64,000 bases of DNA from Sphingosinithalassobacter sp. CS137 (lineage in GTDB: Bacteria; Pseudomonadota; Alphaproteobacteria; Sphingomonadales; Sphingomonadaceae): the NCBI RefSeq assembly GCF_014334115.1, contig NZ_CP060494.1, forward strand, positions 2,200,501-2,264,500. Reading direction: 5' to 3'. The position numbers and the translations under genes are program-made. Position 1 is the first letter of the stretch, and every line of letters starts with the position of its first letter. The notes beneath the pieces were generated by a model that was given only the letters and a program-made list of their open reading frames with translations, was not told where the DNA came from and searched no databases. Below are positions 62,760-64,000 of the stretch, in pieces.

Positions 62760-64000
62760 TGCACGAAGCGGCTCCCGTGAACCCCTGGGTGGCGCTGGCC
62801 TATCTGGTCGCCGGCGTCTGCTTCATCCTGGCGCTGCGCGGGCTTTCCTCGCCCGCGACCAGCCGGCGCGGCAACCGGATGGGCATGATCGGCATGGCGA
62901 TCGCGATCGTCACCACGCTGGTCACGCACGAGATCGCGAGCCCCGTCGAGCTGATCGCGGCTATCGCGATCGGCGGCGCGGTGGGCTGGCTGATCGCGCA
63001 GCGGATCGCGATGACGGCGATGCCGCAGCTCGTGGCGGCGTTCCATTCGCTCGTAGGCATGGCTGCGGTGCTCGTCGCCGCGGCGGCGTTTCTCAATCCA
63101 GCGGCCTTCGGCATCGCCGATCTGGTGATCCCGATGATCGGCGAGCCGTTCCAGGCGATCAACCGCGTCAGCCGCGTCGAAATGGGTCTGGGCGTGGCGA
63201 TCGGCGCGATCACCTTCTCGGGATCGGTGATCGCGTTCCTGAAGCTGAACGGCAATATGAGCGGCACGCCGATCCTGCTGCCGGCGCGGCATGCGATCAA
63301 CCTGGCCCTGCTCGCCGCGATCCTGGGGCTGATCGCCTATTTCCTGCAGGACCAGAGCCCCTGGGTGTTCTGGACGATCACCGGCCTGTCGTTCCTGATC
63401 GGGTTCCTGCTGATCATTCCGATCGGCGGCGCGGACATGCCGGTCGTGGTGTCGATGCTGAACAGCTATTCGGGCTGGGCCGCCGCGGCGATGGGATTCA
63501 CGCTGGGCAACACGGCGATGATCATCACCGGCGCGCTGGTGGGCAGCTCGGGCGCGATCCTCTCGTACATCATGTGCCGCGCGATGAACCGCAGCTTCAT
63601 CAGCGTGATCGCCGGCGGCTTCGGCGCCGACAGCGGCGGCGCGGCCGGCGGCGGCGAGAAGATCGACCGGCCGTGGAAGCGCGGATCGGCCGAGGACGCG
63701 GCCTTCCTGATGAGCCAGGCCGAACAGGTGATCATCGTTCCCGGCTACGGCATGGCGGTGGCGCAGGCGCAGCACGTGCTGCGCGAGATGACCGACAAGC
63801 TGAAGGAGGAGGGCGTGCGGGTGAAGTTCGCCATCCACCCGGTGGCGGGGCGCATGCCGGGGCACATGAACGTGCTGCTGGCCGAAGCGAACGTGCCCTA
63901 CGACGACGTGTTCGAGCTGGAGGACATCAACAGCGAGTTCGCCCAGACCGACGTCGCCTTCGTGATCGGCGCCAACGACGTGACCAATCCCGCGGCGAAG
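62759..64000 (+). CDS. pntB: NAD(P) transhydrogenase beta subunit (partial, runs off the window)
   Basis: The first 414 codons are present with no stop. Membrane domain (PWVALAYLVAGVCFILALRGLS; AMPQLVAAFHSLVGMAAVLVA; VEMGLGVAIGAITFSGSVIAFLKLNGNMSG) and the beginning of the NADP(H)-binding domain III (SAEDAAFLMSQAEQVIIVPGYGMAVAQAQH, HPVAGRMPGHMNVLLAEANVPYDDV). About 50 more residues are expected beyond position 64000. ATG shares a base with the upstream stop. Confidence 0.95.
   Translation, partial: MHEAAPVNPWVALAYLVAGVCFILALRGLSSPATSRRGNRMGMIGMAIAIVTTLVTHEIASPVELIAAIAIGGAVGWLIAQRIAMTAMPQLVAAFHSLVGMAAVLVAAAAFLNPAAFGIADLVIPMIGEPFQAINRVSRVEMGLGVAIGAITFSGSVIAFLKLNGNMSGTPILLPARHAINLALLAAILGLIAYFLQDQSPWVFWTITGLSFLIGFLLIIPIGGADMPVVVSMLNSYSGWAAAAMGFTLGNTAMIITGALVGSSGAILSYIMCRAMNRSFISVIAGGFGADSGGAAGGGEKIDRPWKRGSAEDAAFLMSQAEQVIIVPGYGMAVAQAQHVLREMTDKLKEEGVRVKFAIHPVAGRMPGHMNVLLAEANVPYDDVFELEDINSEFAQTDVAFVIGANDVTNPAAK

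Overview
The window reads as a chromosomal segment of a sphingomonad-type alphaproteobacterium (Sphingomonas or a close relative). The support is the high GC content, a CcrM-type GANTC adenine methylase with a cell-cycle-style promoter region, TonB-dependent receptors, a split proton-translocating transhydrogenase (pntAA, pntAB, pntB) behind an aa3-oxidase subunit IV microprotein, and a possible EcfG-type promoter. The genus is inferred, not proven.

Region 1 (1 to about 16400) is a copper/heavy-metal resistance block. On the plus strand a small membrane peptide, a CueO-like multicopper oxidase and a Cu-type P-ATPase come first. On the minus strand (9697 to 4145) is one compact operon: a CnrY-like anti-sigma factor, a CnrX-like metal sensor, a CnrH-like ECF sigma factor, CopA, CopB, an NTF2-like protein and a PepSY protein. 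On the plus strand (9849 to 13158) is a poorly characterised envelope cluster: two DUF2231 membrane proteins, two lipoproteins, a DUF305 protein and a cytochrome c. An ion channel with a coupled 60-residue membrane ORF and an SDR oxidoreductase follow. The block ends in an AT-richer stretch with a decayed P4-type integrase.

Region 2 (16400 to 21300) holds a TonB receptor, a 186-residue membrane protein and a PepSY reductase-like protein, probably an iron or siderophore uptake operon, followed by the relic of a K+/H+ antiporter.

Region 3 (21400 to 33600) is rich in accessory enzymes and unusual fusions: a LysR-flanked operon (isochorismatase-like hydrolase, MoaF-like/SnoaL fusion, flavin-dependent LLM oxidoreductase, chloroperoxidase-like hydrolase, GNAT-pirin fusion), a DUF5996-GNAT fusion, a PhzF isomerase joined in frame to a signal-peptide-bearing outer-membrane barrel, a cupin and a double-hotdog thioesterase.

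Region 4 (33600 to 46000) centres on metal and corrinoid biology. metE has a cobalamin riboswitch and, further upstream, a perfect palindromic operator. Divergent from it is an operon encoding a TonB receptor, an exported membrane-anchored CobN-like chelatase, an ExbB/TolQ-like protein and a DUF2149 protein, preceded by a Zur-box-like sequence. This is the strongest candidate for an under-described system. A DUF305-LVIVD secreted protein follows.

Region 5 (46100 to 64000) is mostly core genome: tRNA-Leu(GAG), a MATE exporter, an MJ0042 zinc-ribbon protein, a dicarboxylate symporter, glmM, thiD fused to a VOC domain, rnhB, a membrane-tethered LuxR-type protein, ccrM with a dense set of regulatory sites, folP facing a lipoprotein gene across a 36-bp perfect palindrome, a sigma-54 activator and the pnt operon. 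pntB runs off the right edge. No rRNA, CRISPR array or intact transposon was seen.
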